DNA from: JAOAFX01 sp049700315
GTDB lineage: Bacteria > Hydrothermota > Tepidihabitantia > SM23-42 > JAOAFX01
Reading direction: 5' to 3'
Length of the DNA: 31,809 nt
Assembly (NCBI GenBank): GCA_049700315.1
Contig: JBNAVN010000029.1
Location: forward strand, 1 to 31,809
Shown: one piece after another, positions 31,654 to 31,809 of the stretch
Layout of the letters: each line of letters begins with the position of its first letter
Numbering within the stretch: the stretch's first letter is position 1
The notes under the pieces: generated by a model
Seen by the model: only the letters and a program-made list of their open reading frames with translations
Database searches by the model: none
Told to the model about the DNA's origin: nothing
Program-made: the position numbers and the translations under genes

Positions 31654-31702
31654 GAGGAAGATGCAAACACAATCAGCGGTTTTTACGGATTCGTTTTCCC
31701 TC

Positions 31703-31730
31703 TTGACTCTTTGGAGATTTTGATTATAAT
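31703..31730 (+). promoter_or_regulatory. Divergent plus-strand promoter at the right edge
   Basis: TTGACT (31703-31708) and TATAAT (31725-31730) have a 16-base spacer. The transcript would start near 31737 and run out of the window through a non-coding leader with a boxA-like element. Confidence 0.8.
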
Positions 31731-31771
31731 ATATATACTTAGTGATTTAGTTTGTTCAGGTTTTCTGAGAT

Positions 31772-31791
31772 TGGTCTTTGATAATTTATTG
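31772..31791 (+). promoter_or_regulatory. boxA-like antitermination element of a likely rRNA leader
   Basis: TGGTCTTTGATAATTTATTG matches the E. coli rRNA leader boxA region (TGCTCTTTAACAATTTATCA, from memory) at about 14-15 of 20 positions. It lies about 35 bases after the predicted transcription start and no reading frame is present, as in an rRNA operon leader. The 16S gene would start beyond 31809. Confidence 0.55.
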
Positions 31792-31809
31792 TTTATAGAA
31801 TTGTCCAGG

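Overview
The window is an AT-rich bacterial chromosome segment. Three proteins end in a type IX secretion-like C-terminal sorting domain (5287-7386, 7394-8785, 11894-13504). Together with LVIVD beta-propellers, an M6 metalloprotease, two DUF4139 (MuiA-like) proteins and a PEGA/TPR envelope protein, this suggests a Gram-negative, FCB-like lineage. My guess is an uncultured candidate phylum of the WOR-3/Stahlbacteria type, but this rests on protein style and not on a marker gene.

Layout. Genes from 222 to 22755 lie on the plus strand and genes from 31600 down to 23710 on the minus strand, so the two sets converge on a 950-base repeat-filled gap (22756-23709). From left to right: a PIF1-type helicase fused to a WYL domain with a THEP1 NTPase (222-2301); a possible toxin-antitoxin-like pair with a nucleotidyltransferase fold (2490-3150); an envelope block with a secreted DUF4139 protein, the fossil of a second copy, two secreted propeller proteins, a decaying MazF-type toxin locus and an intact non-secreted DUF4139 paralogue (3323-10951); a methyltransferase and a secreted M6 protease (11005-13504); a UDP-sugar epimerase and an undecaprenyl-phosphate sugar transferase for surface glycans (13750-15584); a PEGA/TPR protein (15659-17302); an unrecognised 306-residue protein (17449-18369); and carAB for carbamoyl phosphate (18420-22755).

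On the minus strand, reading in the direction of transcription: a GcvH-like lipoyl protein, a LarA-type nickel-pincer racemase and a fused FAD/Fe-S/CCG-domain (GlcD-GlcF) dehydrogenase form a likely 2-hydroxyacid (lactate or glycolate) oxidation module. It ends at a strong terminator. A TGS-domain GTPase, thiL and an MFS exporter follow in a second unit.

Two features cut across the genes. Nearly every promoter I can read has a TTGACA-like and a TATAAT-like box separated by exactly 16 bases, and several -10 boxes sit only 5 to 12 bases before an ATG, which predicts leaderless mRNAs. At the right edge a plus-strand promoter and a sequence very close to the rRNA antitermination boxA predict that an rRNA operon begins just outside the window.
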